Positions 35,683-49,034 of a DNA stretch of 64,000 nucleotides are shown one piece after another; the first letter of the stretch is position 1, and each line of letters starts with the position of its first letter. Source of the DNA: Rotaria sordida (Eukaryota; Rotifera; Eurotatoria; Philodinida; Philodinidae); NCBI GenBank assembly GCA_905250125.1, contig CAJNOL010001244.1, forward strand, positions 6,919-70,918. The letters are read 5' to 3'. A program made the translations under genes and the position numbers. The notes beneath the pieces were generated by a model that saw only the letters and a program-made list of their open reading frames with translations, searched no databases and was not told where the DNA came from.

Positions 35683-38600
35683 CTAACTATCTGTAGTTAT
35701 TGCTGATTTCAATTTCGGTTTTGGTTCTTTGGACATTTTAACACGTTCCATTGCATCCATCATCCATTGCATATATCGATTCATCTTTTAATAATAAAAA
35801 ACAAAAATAATAATTTAAAAGATAATTTCTCTATTTAATCTTACTTCTTCGGAATAAGTACGAAGATCTAGAACAGCTTTTCTTAATGATACCAATTCAT
35901 CTATAATTGTTTTCATATCTATGTGATTTGTGTTCGATTGAACTCGTGAATTAAGATTTGTTATATCCGAAAATGATTGTTGTTCTTGACGTACTTTTGA
36001 TGAAAGAAGAATCGATGTTGATAATTTTTGATTAGTAATTAATGATTGCGCATAATGATTTGTAGCATAACTTTCAAATTCTGACCAATCTTTATCAATT
36101 TTTCGATTAGCTCCAATTATTTCTGATCAAATTAAAATAATATAAAAATCATTTTTATTCTTTAAAAAACTTACTAAATATTTTTGTTTCAGTTTTGTTC
36201 CTATGATTTAATAAATATCTATAAATTAATTTAATAAATTCAATTATATGTGTTATAATAGTTAATGGAGGAAAAAGTGGTGGTTGATCAAAATATGTAC
36301 GAATTAATAAATATCGTTCATAACGCCAAACAAGATCAGTATGTGTTTGAACAGATTCAAATGTATAACTAAAAAAACAAACAAATTCATAGATCATAAT
36401 TTATCTTTCATCATCTTACCTAAACATTGCAATAAGCAGATTAATGAGTAAAATATTTACAAATAACATATGAAAAGCTAGTAAGACATGAGTAGAAATA
36501 GACATACTACTGTCAGGATTTGCTATAAAGAGAAAAGAAATTTAAAACTGTTCAATCTATATCAATGATTATTTTTCTTTTTACCATCAAGTTCACTTAA
36601 TTCATCACCTACATTTCCATATAGAAGATAATATGCTGGATAAATAATGTGCCGAAAAATCGATCGAGCATCAAAAGATAATATATCATTATTATAATTA
36701 TACATTGTCCGCGAAGCAACACCATAAGCAATAATTGCAATTAAAATAATATATGTAAAGAAAAATAAATCAATTGTCTAAAATTATTTATTGAATATAT
36801 TACAAAAAAAAATTCATATTATCAATTCATACCATTCTACGAATCATAACAAGTTTTGGTCCCATTTTTTGTGCTATACCTAAAAAACTTAATGAACGAA
36901 TAAACCAAATTTCAAGATCATAAGCAAGAACAATTTTAGCTGCTGAAAATGTTTCTTCATTATCTGTATTTATAAAACGAAGAATAAGACCAATATAAAA
37001 AAGAAGGTAAGATGTAACACGTATTAAATTAAAAAATTGATTTGTTATAAAATAATTTGTTAATTTTCCAATTATTGATCGATGATCTTGAGAAAAGAAC
37101 TAAAATTTAATTGTAATAATCAATATTTTACATTTAAATATTTATGTTTATTTACAGGACACCAATAGATGAGCCTCTCGACCAAGGAAGAAAAATCTCA
37201 TTCGGAGCCATTTGAATGGCTCGAAATAGAAGTAGACCAGCTCTTCTAATTGGAGAAATCTCATGCATAATACACGATTGGTTTTCTCTGTGACCTTTGA
37301 TCCAGTAACAAACACACAGACACTCGATAAAATGTATATAGATGGTTCTCACCCCTCACTCAAAATGACTCGAAATGTCCGAATGACATTTTTCCATCTT
37401 GATCGGAAGGCTTATCTATCATGTCATTTATATTTATAAATTACTTCTCGAATTTCTTCAATAAGCATTGTTGTAATTATAATAATAACAAATATTTCTG
37501 TCCAATGTATACTTGGATTTTGATTTTTTGGAATTTGAAAATCAAATAAAAGATAATAAGAAAATAATAGAAGAAAAATAATATAACTAATACAATTATA
37601 TAAATATTTAACAATTGGTGATTCATGAAAATATTTTAGATGAAAAAAATATGTTAAATATGATTTTGAACATTTATTTGATTTCCACATATAAATATCC
37701 GAATAATTAATACCATAGTCATTTAACCTATATCAAAATTATTCAAATTTATTTTTAAATACTTTAGAGAATCATTTTGTTTAGTAGAAATTCATATGAT
37801 AATTATCAAAGGAAAATGGAACAAGCAAAAAATGTTTCTTGACATTTATTTTTATGATCGGTATAACCTCGAAAAGATGTTACTAAATTTTTTCTTTGTC
37901 ATATTTCATATTTTAATCTTACGAGAAAAGTCTCTGAAGTGTCCAATTATTTTTGGATTGAGACTATGTGCATTACGTAAGTCCTATTGAGCTATAAATA
38001 TTCTACCAAGAAATCAGAACTCCAAGTCATTACTGGCAAGATATGACATTTTTTACGATACTCTTTCTTTCGTAGAATGGTATGATTTCCTTTAGAAATG
38101 TTAAGAAAAGTCCATGTTCTCTAATGTTTCTGAGGAGAATCATTCTATTCTCTTTACAGAAACAATACATGATACACATAGTCTAGAGTAAAAAGTGATT
38201 GATCACCTCTAGAAGGCTTCCCTCGTTAGACTCCACAGTATGCAAACAATTAGACAACTTTATAGGTTTCTATGAGGTTTAAGCATGTTAAAAAGGCTAA
38301 AAACCATTCTCGTTTATCTGACATAATGCCTTCAACTGAGATGGGACTGCTCTTTAATTCTCGCCATTATTTTTACAAGATAACAAAAAAAATCTAAATT
38401 AAACAAAACATACACTAAAAGTCATCCTGACTAAGTATTCTCTGATTAAATTTCTTTAACAAACAATAAAATCATAGTTTTTGAAAGAGAAAAAAAGAAT
38501 AAATCTATGGAACACTACCTATGACTTATAAAAAAGATATTTCAACTTAATTGAAAATACTACATCAAAGTGATAGTAAGTATGTCAGTCGTATAAATCT

Positions 38601-41600
38601 TTCAAAGGTTTTATGATCTACTTAAAGAAGTTGATTATGTTCAATAAGTAAAATACACTTCAAACAGCATATTGAAATAGATACAAAAACACATCGTTTG
38701 AACTCGATCATCAATATAAACAAAAATTATACCGTTTATATGTTTGTAAATTGAATTCTTTTTTTTCTTCTTCGTTGTCTTTTTCATTAATTATCAATTC
38801 ATTTTTTCTATTAAATTCATTAAAAAAATCATCTTGTAATAATTGTTCTTTTCGAAATGAAACCAAAAAAGGTGCAAGTAAACCAAATGTAAAAATACTT
38901 AATAATAATCGAATCCGTTGTAATGTTGTAGACTGAAATGGTTCCATTTTATCATACCATATATTATTCAAAAGTTGATCACAACATGGTTGACCAACAA
39001 AATTTTTATCATCAGCATCAACAGCAACCTAAAAATACAGTTCATACTTTAAATATCATCATTTCAGCAATGAAACAAATTTCTTTATAACTTCGGATTT
39101 AAGATACTTATTATACACTATTGATATTTCTATGGAATTTATTTCGAAATCTTGAAAATCAATTTCATTTCCGTATAATTGTATTTTGGCTTTATGGCAT
39201 AATCTCTAAAAAATGACGTATTGATGGTCTTCCATAGACTCATCAGCTATCATTGCCTAGTGTTATGATTTTGACATTAATGAAAAATCCACCTCGATAT
39301 TATATGAGGCACCATAAAAGTTTTTTCATTCGGCTCTGCTAAAGGTCAGAATTTAAGTGAATGCATTCTATTATCATGCATAGACATATGTAGGATTATG
39401 TGCAAAGTTTCAGCCTCTGAGGTCTTATCTATTGTTGTGTTTTCTTATTTCTTTCAGATTAGTCATACACCATTTTTAATATAAGTTTAAACTTTCACGT
39501 GAACTTTTCATATTACTGACAAAATTTAATCTACAGTAAAACAAATCTGTCTTACGAGAGGTTATCAACCTAACTCATGTTCCCTATTAGTCAGTAAACA
39601 ATCCAATACTTTATTAGCTCTGCTTCGTACAGAGAAAGTTTCAACTCATATCGAAAAAGGTGTGTGAGTAATCTGAAAGAAATGAAAAAGTACAATAATG
39701 CATAAGACCTAAGAGGGCGAAATTTTGCACATTATCCTAAACATGTTTGTGTACACGAATTATTCCAAAAGTAAGAAATTCGAAAAAGTGTCCTTCGTTC
39801 AGGATGTTGGTACTTAGAGAACCAAATGATTTTTTTTTGTTCTTTTTTTTTCTAAATCTTATTTTACTTGAAGGCAGGACACTCCACCAAATATATTAAT
39901 ACGTCGAATAGCTATTTCACATGCTTTTTCTTCATCATAATTATAACAACATTTTAAACATTCATTAGCATATTCTTCAAATTGATCAGCTTGAGAACGT
40001 AAAACATCTTTTGATTCATTATCCAAAGCAAAATTTAAATATGATTTTAATATTTTTGATCCTATTAATAAAGCACATATACGTGTTTCCATATGATTTA
40101 ATATTACTTTTGACATTTCAATACGATTTGTTAAAATAGACCATAGAAATAAATCACGATAAACAAGTTCTTTAGCTTCTTTTCGAGCTTCTTCTGGATC
40201 TACTATTTCCGATTCATTATCATTATTATCTATATGTAAATAAGCACGACTATCTGAAACACGAGCTGTTTGTAGACATCCACAACAAAGTTTCCAATGT
40301 CGAAGACAACCAACAATTGAATGTGTATAGATTGGTATCATATAATCACCAATTAATGTGCGTAATACTCTATCAAGTTCATGTACAGAATCAATTTGAT
40401 TTTTTCCATGACATTTTCGAAGTAAATAAAGACGTTCTTTCTAAATATTCAAATTAAGTTTTTTTTTTTTTAATAAAATGACAGAAAATAGTCGTTTTTC
40501 TTTTATTTATATTACTTTCTTTTTATCATTATCATTGTATAATTTAGCTAATTGATTCCATTTTAATTTCCATGGTTTATTTATTTGTCTTTCATAAAAC
40601 ATTTCAGGTAAATTAAAGTTTAATTTTAAAAATGTATTAATAAATTGTGGACGATCGAGAATAAGTGCTTCGAAAAATAGTTGCTCTTTTTTTTCGGACT
40701 AGGAAAAGAAAACTGACACTTTTTAAGAATTTTAATTATATTTTCTTTGATCTTACAGTAAGATCATTTAAATCATCTTTAACAATATATTCTTTTGCTA
40801 TTTCAATAGCATCCCATGCAAGTGCTAATTGTAATAATTGTTCACGATCAAGTTCTGAATTAGTTTCAGAGCTTTTCTTTTGTTTTGCTATAAAGAATAA
40901 ATTTACAAAAAATAAAAATACTTCTATTAGAAGAATATTATCAAATATATACCTTGAATAATAGCTTCAAAAATAGTATCATCTAAATCATAATTACTTT
41001 CAAGACTATATATTTGTATTTTATTTCGAATAGCTGGTTGTAAACAATAAAGAAAATAATTAAATAATTCATCCATTTGTTTCTCCGATGTTCTTGATCC
41101 TTTTGATATAGCTTTCAAACCATTACGTATTTCTTCTTCATAACGACGAAATAAATTTCTTAATCTTTAAATACAAAAAACAAAAAAAAAACAATCCATC
41201 AAACAATTAAAATATCAAGAAATAATATTAACTTTTCACTATCTTGAATATCAACTATTTCTTTCCAATTCGTAAAATTTTCATCTGTTTTTTCATTTCG
41301 ATTAATCATTGTTTCTGTGCGAGTAAGAAAATTAGCAAGAAGATTAGGTATTCGACCACTACCCTATTAAAGACAAAAATAATATCAATAAATAATTTTA
41401 AAAAAAATGTTTACATCAACCAACACAACCGGTATACCAACACGAAGATCATTATAAATTGCTGATAATGTATCTGGACCACCTTCAACAACAATTGTTA
41501 CTATAGGAACTAAAATAAAAACAAACAAAAACAAAAAATAAGAATTTAAAAGATAAAATAAACTAATGTATTAATACCATTTGCATCTTTACATTTTGAA

Positions 41601-42651
41601 ACTTCAGTTACAAATCTTGTTCGATAATCTCCCATTTCATATCCAAAATAAGTACCATCATCAAGTAAAAGAAAATGTGTATGATTAGGTTCAAGATCTT
41701 GTTGACCTTTGTCATTTTTTAATTTATTTATTGATATATCAAAATTATGATTAATTGATGGTTTTTTCTAAGAGAAAAAGAAAAGAAATCTAAAATTTTA
41801 TAGAATTTTTTTTTTACTAAAATAAGTGCTTCTCGATTTCTTGTTGCTCCCCATTTTGAACATCCAATAGCTGTAATATGACTTCGTGGATTAGTTACTT
41901 TATGATCATGAATAGCTTCACCAACTAATTGTACAACACCTGTTCGAAATCCTGTTGTAACAATCCAACCATCTTGTTTTTTTTTTAAAAAAAAAAAAGA
42001 AAATCTTCAATTAATTTTGTTTTCGAACTGTTTTTTATTTACCTGCTTTTAATGCAGCTTGAATAATACCTTTAATAAATTCTCTTTCAAGTCGTTCATT
42101 TAATTTAAAATATTTTGCACCACCAATAATACACATAATTAATCGTGGAAACTTAACCTTCCATACATCAAACATTAATTTAGCAAGAATATTTGGTTGT
42201 GTTTCAATATCACATCGTATATAATGAGTACGAGAATTTGGAATAAATCCATATGCATTATTACATGCTGATGTTGTATGTTTTTTTTTATTCCATACAA
42301 GTTCATCACCATTAATAACATCCCATGAATGTTCACGATGAAGACGATTACAACCACAACGTATATCACTTCTACTTATACTAAAATTCATAATGTAAAT
42401 TTTAATTGAATGTTCAAAAAAACAAAAACATACTGATCATTTGTTGATGGAGTTTTCGGAATAAATGTCGTACATGTTCGTCGTCTAATATTAAGTTCTT
42501 GATGTATTGCATAAGTCCAATCATCATCGAGTTTTGTGGAAAACTAAATTACAAAAAAGAAAGAAGAAGAATTTCATATAGAGAAATTCGGTGAATTTAC
42601 AAGATTGAGTTTATATTGATTATTGCTTTTATTATGATTAGAATTGTTCAT
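35683..42651 (-). CDS. TRPM-family cation channel, complete, 19 exons
   Basis: Exons: 42601-42651, 42434-42543, 42043-42380, 41818-41972, 41578-41767, 41415-41509, 41233-41363, 40953-41164, 40757-40887, 40516-40698, 39868-40440, 38733-39028, 37445-37727, 36833-37099, 36585-36777, 36420-36522, 36175-36368, 35845-36122, 35683-35784; all GT-AG, in phase, 3885 nt, 1294 residues. The N-terminus is the melastatin LSDAT/SLOG region (RLIMCIIGGAKYF, GWIVTTGFRTGVVQLVGEA, CSKWGATRNREAL, VVEGGPDTL). Helical repeats follow, then S1-S6 from about residue 830 (SPIVKYLYNCISYIIFLLL; S6 HMLFVNILLINLLIAMF), a TRP-helix segment (LVWRYERYLLI) and a C-terminal coiled-coil-like stretch. No NUDT9 or alpha-kinase domain, so a channel only, probably a plasma-membrane tetramer. 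The pore loop reads YPAYYLLYGNVGDELSELDG where most TRPMs have an FGQ-type filter. Introns at 37728-38732 and 39029-39867 are long; others are mostly 50-90 bp. Confidence 0.93.
37164..37420. mobile_element. MITE in a TRPM intron
   Basis: The intron at 37100-37444 holds a 257-bp block with imperfect inverted ends of about 50 bp: ATAGATGAGCCTCTCGACCA on the left and TCGGAAGGCTTATCTAT on the right, whose complement reads ATAGATAAGCCTTCCGA. Further inside, AAAATCTCATTCGGA pairs with TCCGAATGACATTTTT. No coding gene and no clear target duplication. Confidence 0.7.
39390..39750. repeat. Foldback element in a TRPM intron
   Basis: Left arm about 39390-39495, right arm about 39645-39755: AGGATTATGTGCAAAGTTTC pairs with AAATTTTGCACATTATCCT, and ATTTCTTTCAGATTAGTCA with GAGTAATCTGAAAGAAAT. 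It occupies much of the 839-bp intron at 39029-39867. Confidence 0.75.
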
Positions 42652-45600
42652 TGTTATAATTTATTATGCCAAACAATAATATTCATATATGCAAAACTGA
42701 TAAGGTTCTCATAGAGTTGTCATAGTAACAAATAAACTAAACATCATTATGGTATTTATTTTCCATATAATAGCCTCACGTCAATATAAGGAAGTTAGCT
42801 ATAGAAAGGAAAAGAGAGGTCGCACTCTTTTTGTCGTCTACGTTTTGTTATATTAACTATTTTTCTTTTCTACCTTTTTTTTTTGTTTTACTGCCAAGCA
42901 TTATGACATCTCAAGATGGGAGAAATGAAATATTTAAAAGAAACTTTCTTTATTGTCATGTTAACGTTTGAATGAAAAAGAAAACTGTGTACTTTTTTTT
43001 ATATAAAGTATTCCGATCACATTTTTAAGTAAATTATAATATCTCAAAGAGATAAAAAATTAATCGAAAGAATAAGTTGTCATGTTAACAAGCAATTTTA
43101 TTGAAAGGAAAATATTGACATATACATTTATATGCCGTAAAAAGCGATTACAATTTTTTTTATATAGTTCGAGAAAAACTGTATCAATCATGCATATATT
43201 TTCATCGTGTTTGACTTCGATGATTAATCCTTTAATTTGACATATATATGCGTCAAAGCAATCTGTATAGAAAAAATGATGACTATAATGGTAGATATAA
43301 ATTTAGAGTAATTGTATTTCTGAGTATTCTTCTCGATGGTAATAGCTTGAAAGAATTTGAAAAAAAAACATATTTGAGTAGCTGAAAGGTTTCTCTATTA
43401 CAATCGGTGGACCTAAATATCCCAATAAACTGCTTGGACGAAGATATCTGGAAAAGCAAGACTTTCAAAACTAGTTTTCTAGCATTCATTTAAAGCTTGG
43501 ATGTCTCGTTTCTCGTCATGATCTTCCTTCATCGAACTGCGTTCAATTCATAGAAGTTTTCAAAGCGTCAAACACGGTGAAATTATTGAAATTTTTCATA
43601 ACAAACAAAAGAAAAATGCTTCTTGGATCTATATTACATATCGTAGCTATTACTATCTAGAAGAAAACTCAAAATATAATTGCTCTAAGCTTTTGTCCGT
43701 CACTATACAATTACTTAATCTTGCTTTCTTTGTATGCTCTGTACTGACCCTAACATCCTGCACTGATTAAAGCTCACTCTACCGGTTCTGATATTACACA
43801 TAGAGTATCGTCCTCTTTGTCATGGGTAACTTTTTTTATGTTCAGTATAGCCTTTCTTCCTGAATATCATTCGTGAACTGACATTTACTTCTCAATTTAT
43901 TTTACTATTTTTGTATTCTTTGTTATTTTCTTTCTAGACAAGAGTGACAAACACAAATATATATAATGAATTATACATACAAAAACTAATAAAACTTTTT
44001 TGAAAATTCCTACTTACAAAAATTCTTCTTAATTTTTAGATAAAGACTTTCGTTATCTTCAATTTGCCGCTGTAATATTAATACTACGTAGTGCATATGA
44101 AATATAATAAATATATTTGTTGGAAAAATTTTTGTCTTACTCTTAAATATTTTAAACTTTTAATAGTTTACTGTTTAGTTTCAAAAACTAAATCACAGTT
44201 AAATGATTAATAATAAAACATGTATGAAAATCTTGATTTATAATTTTCATTTGATATATATGTGCTATCATCGTAGTAGAGTTAAAACTCAAAATTAAGC
44301 TTCGATCTTAATAATATTGATTTGATTGTCTGATAATTTTTTTTTTGACTTAAACAAAACAAAGATATAATAGATAATATGTCGCTTATGATCGTTCTCA
44401 ACATAGTGTTCATTTTTATGCAATATCAATATGAATTATTTTCAGCTTTAAAAACAATATCAACTAAAACATTGACTATATTATTCGTTAGTAATAGTAT
44501 CAACAAAATCATTTTTGGAATAAAAAGCCGAGATAAAAAAAAAGGCCATACACAACACTAGAAAAAAAAAAGTTGACATGAAATAACTACAGGCAATTTC
44601 GAGTGTACAATGATTTTCTGGTTGATTTAAATCAAGTAATTGAATTAACAAATCCTTTTTTATGACCATGAAACTATATACTATTTTATCGATAGATTGC
44701 CTCCATAATTGTTTTAAGTAGTATGTTACACGGCTCACAGCATATTTTAATAGACTTCATTATGACAAACACAAATAATTTCCTACTTGAAAATCTTATG
44801 CAGAGTAATGTTAAATCGAACAAAAAAGATACTTGGACACAAACATGAAAGTTATGACATTTTTCATGAATTAATAAAAAACAAGAATCTTATAATACGA
44901 TTGACCTCAGAACAAAGCAAAATCTCTTCAAAATATAATTGTGTTAATGAAAGTATTACTCGTAGATAGATTACAATGACCTGATCTACAATTGTATCAC
45001 CTATCTTATAAGAAAAAATACGATCGTGTCATTCTTAAGTAGTCATAATTCTATAGACAAATTACAAAGGCAAAAAATGGTGTATTCGTCTTTCTATAAC
45101 AAGTGAAATTGTCGTTTAAACTTTTTTCACTAAACGTCTTTACTTTTCCTTTACTCGAATATAAAATTCTCTTGTAGATTTATCTATTACAAAAATATTA
45201 CAATAAATCATCATGTTTGAACCTGAACATTTAAAGATAAGTCATTCGATCCTGGATGATATCATCTCCTGTATTCATCTCTTTTATAGTAGTTATATTT
45301 AAGAAGGCAAATTTTCTTTACTATTCATCTTTTCGAGATAATCATTGACTGTGAAGTTAGAAAATTAAATTCCGGCAATAAATCAGCGAATATGTTTTGT
45401 ATGTTCCTATGATAAATAGACATGATCAAAAACTATTTCAAAATTTATTAATATTAAATATTAAAAAAAAAAATGTTTAAAGATTCGTTTTTTGATTTAT
45501 TCAGTTGATGAATGTCATGTGTTGTTTTTTGATCATCTCTCACAGATTTGATTTTGATCGGAATTGGTAATATTCAGTAATGCATGATAGTTTTTACTCT

Positions 45601-46654
45601 GATTATTCCAGTAATATAGTGATCATGATTGGAGAAGTTTAGAAAATTAATCGTAGAAATTTTTATATGTCACGAATCCTTCTTTTTTCTTACAGAACAT
45701 AAATAAAGTCTTCATTAATAAATCAATCTCGAACAGCATACAGATAGATGCTTAAAAAATGTGAATCGATCAGAATAGTATTCATGTCGATGTGTTTGGC
45801 TTTTCATTTGAACTTTTATCTCTTATGAAAGAAAAACATAATTATCAATAATAAAGAATGTTTAAGATGAAAATATAAAAAAAAATATTTTGTCAAATGA
45901 TAGGTCATGGCAGTAAGAAACATAATACCATTAGATAACTGCATAATGTTAGCATTTGCCATTAAAATACAAACATACAAAAAATAAGGTAAATAAATGA
46001 TTGCTAAAAGGTGCTTTAGTCTTTTTAAATATAAATCATATCTGAAAAAAAACCTTTCCGTACAACATTGCAGAACTGATCAAGTATAATTATTCACCAA
46101 TAGTGGAGTTTAGTCAACATTGACTTCTCATTTTAATAAATAAACATACACAAATGGTAAATAAAATAAAACTATCAGGTAATGCAATTTATAAATAGTA
46201 ATCAAATATTCATTTCAAGTTTCATGTCTTTAATAGAATCGATAAACAGATCTTACAAGATGAAATTTAATTATTATATAAAGCAAAAGATTTTAAGCAA
46301 AACAGTTCAGTACATATCGACTAGATATTTCGAATACGACCCAATAAATATCTATTCAAAAAGAATCTGAAGAGCCAGAAAGAATATTCTTCAAATTCAG
46401 TTTTTCAATACATTTTTCCAGATATAGACCGAACTCAGACAATAACTAAGATCTCTCTTATTTAATCAAAATTGATAATTGCAAATTAAAGGCATAGTGG
46501 ATTGTGTTCAGTTTGTTCAATCCATTTTTTTACAATAACGACGATAATGCATTGTTATCTATTCCTCAATGCACAAGAATTTGTGATATTTTTACTATTT
46601 CAAAACTTATAAAAATTGATATATTATACTTTTTTCTTTTGTGAAACATTATCT
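42652..46654. other. Intergenic, AT-rich
   Basis: Four kilobases between the divergent TRPM and alkaline phosphatase genes. I see no gene, RNA or clear mobile element; short open frames here lack domain or splice support. Promoters of both neighbours are expected at its edges. Confidence 0.45.
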
Positions 46655-46970
46655 AAAAGAAGTGTTGAAGTATAAGGGTAGAAATTTGGACTCTTCCTTC
46701 TTTCCATAGATGTGACAAACATCCTTAGCAATATGTTCCCTTCATTGCAGGCTGTGATAGACACCTTGATAACGCTCCATCTCACTTCTTCCGCATCATA
46801 GATCGTATATCAATAACGCCTTATTATAATATATGAACTACTTGCTCATTACATTTCTGGAGGATTAAGTAAAAATAATGACGAAGACATGTGTTTCAAC
46901 ATAGTTAGAATAAAACAATCTCACTATAATTAGCAAAAACAGCTACATCGTATTTTACATTTTAATCCTG
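46655..46970. repeat. Dispersed repeat of about 290 bp, copy 2 (partner at 34690-34985)
   Basis: Direct-orientation partner of 34690-34985, about 70% identical by eye. The two copies flank the TRPM gene, and this one ends just upstream of the alkaline phosphatase gene. Confidence 0.7.
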
Positions 46971-47259
46971 CAGGGTCTATGCAAATAGGTTTATTTATCC
47001 TATTTCATTTGTTTGAATTTGAATCTACGATGTGTGACAAATTGGAAGAGTAGTTCTATTGCTGTCCTTTATAATGATGTTGTTTATGGAACTATTTCAT
47101 CACTTCAACCAGATCTATATCTCTACCAACATACCTTCAAATATGAGTTCTACAGAAAAGAGAAGCAAAGTGTAGCGTTAATAGTTGTTATAGCAATAAA
47201 GCTTAATTTAATGATGTTAGTCATAGTAGATTGATACTTTATTGTTGTTTCTTTTTTAG

Positions 47260-49034
47260 AAATTTTATTATCAAATATTGTTCTTTTGGTCATTAGTAAT
47301 CTTATTAACGGTGGTCGAATTGATTGGACAATAGAAAAGAATCCTTCATTTTGGTATGAGCAAGCTCGATTATCAATTGAAGAAGTATTACAACGCCGTG
47401 ATAATACGGGAATAGCTAAAAATGTAATTCTATTTTTGGGTGATGGTATGGGTATATCAACTATTACTGCAGGTAGAATTCGAAAAGGACAAATGAATGG
47501 ACAATTAGGCGAAGATTTTCTTACGGAAATGGAACAATTTACTCACTTGGGTTTGTCAAAAACGTATGTTTAACAATAAAACATTTTTTGTTTTCAAATA
47601 TAAAAAAAAAAGATTGTTTAGATATAATATTAATTTTCAAACACCAGATTCAGCAGGAACAGCAACAGCTTATTTATGTGGTGTTAAAGCACAACTCGGT
47701 ACAATAGGAGTTGATGGACGTGCAAAACGATCTAATTGTACCAGTTCAATTGGTGCAAATGTGACAAGTATTCTCGATTGGGCTCAAAAAGCTGGTAAAA
47801 TATTCTAATATTTAATAAAAAAAAAATTTTAATTCATTCTTTTTTTCTTTATTTCGATTTAGGTAAAAAAGTTGGTATTATAACAACAACTCGTATAACT
47901 CATGCAACACCAGCTGCTGCTTATGCTCATGTACCTGAACGTGACTGGGAAAGTTATGATACAAAAAACTTTGGTATTAGTCAAACTCAAGAAGGTTGTC
48001 TTGATATTGCTCATCAACTTGTATTACATTCACCACCAATCGATCTTTTATTTGGTGGTGGTCGTAAACATTTTTATCCGAATACGAAATCTGATATTGA
48101 AAATTCAAAATTATATGGTTCTCGTACTGATAATCGATCACTTATTGATGAATTTTGGCGTGGACGTTTTATTTGGAATAAAACTGAAATGGATAAAATT
48201 ATTTTAGGTACACAAACACCATTAATGGGATTATTTGAACATAATCATATGTATTATGAAACTGATAGAAAACCAAATAGATATGATAAACCAAGTTTAT
48301 CACAGATGACCAAATTTGCAATAGAACATTTTTTAAATATGAAACAAAATGGTTTTTTTCTTTTAATTGAAGGCGGAAAAATTGATCATGGACATCATGA
48401 AACAAGGGCACGATATGCACTTGATGAATTTGTTGAATTTGATAATGCTATTGGACAAGCTAAAGCAATCTTAAAAGAAAAAGGTCTTCTGGATGATACA
48501 TTACTTGTTGTTACTGCTGATCATTCACATGTATTTACAATGGGTGCATATTCTTCACGTGGTTCAAATATTTTAGGTTTTGGATCATTAGAAAATCTTA
48601 ATGTCAGTGATATTGATAAACTTCCTGTTAATATTATTGCCTATGGAAATGGACCTAATTTTCCTTCACCTCGAAATGCAACTTATTTGTCTTCGCTTGA
48701 TACGAATTCAAGTGATTATTTGTCACCAGCAGCTCAACCACTAAAAGATGAAAGTCATGGAGGTGAAGATGTAGCTGTATATGCTCATGGACCATGGAGT
48801 CATTTATTTGTTGGAACAATGGAACAACATACAATTGCACATAAAATGGCTTATGCAGCGTGTTGGGGTTCTTATACAAATAGAAATGGATGTCAATCAA
48901 TGATTAAACCAACAACAACAACAACAACAGCAACAACGACCACAGCTCCAAAATCCAATGGTTTAAATTCGTTTAGTCAGTTTAAATTTATTAATATGAT
49001 AATCATTTTCTTACTTATTCTTATCTTTATATAA
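47260..49034 (+). CDS. Alkaline phosphatase, probably GPI-anchored; first exon unresolved
   Basis: Exons 47260-47563, 47622-47794 and 47863-49034, GT-AG, in phase. The sequence carries the alkaline phosphatase landmarks in order: [18 protein letters not shown] (first metal ligand Asp), [15 protein letters not shown] with the phosphorylated Ser, [38 protein letters not shown] and the late [14 protein letters not shown] with its metal-binding His. It hydrolyses phosphate monoesters using two zinc ions and a magnesium ion. A Thr run and a final hydrophobic stretch ([15 protein letters not shown]) fit a GPI signal, and [12 protein letters not shown] at the start fits the core of a signal peptide, so it should act on the outer cell surface. 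The frame opens at an acceptor (CTTTTTTAG) without Met, so a short upstream exon must supply it; 46979-46988 (MQI, donor GTTTAT) would fit the phase but is weak. Confidence 0.92.
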
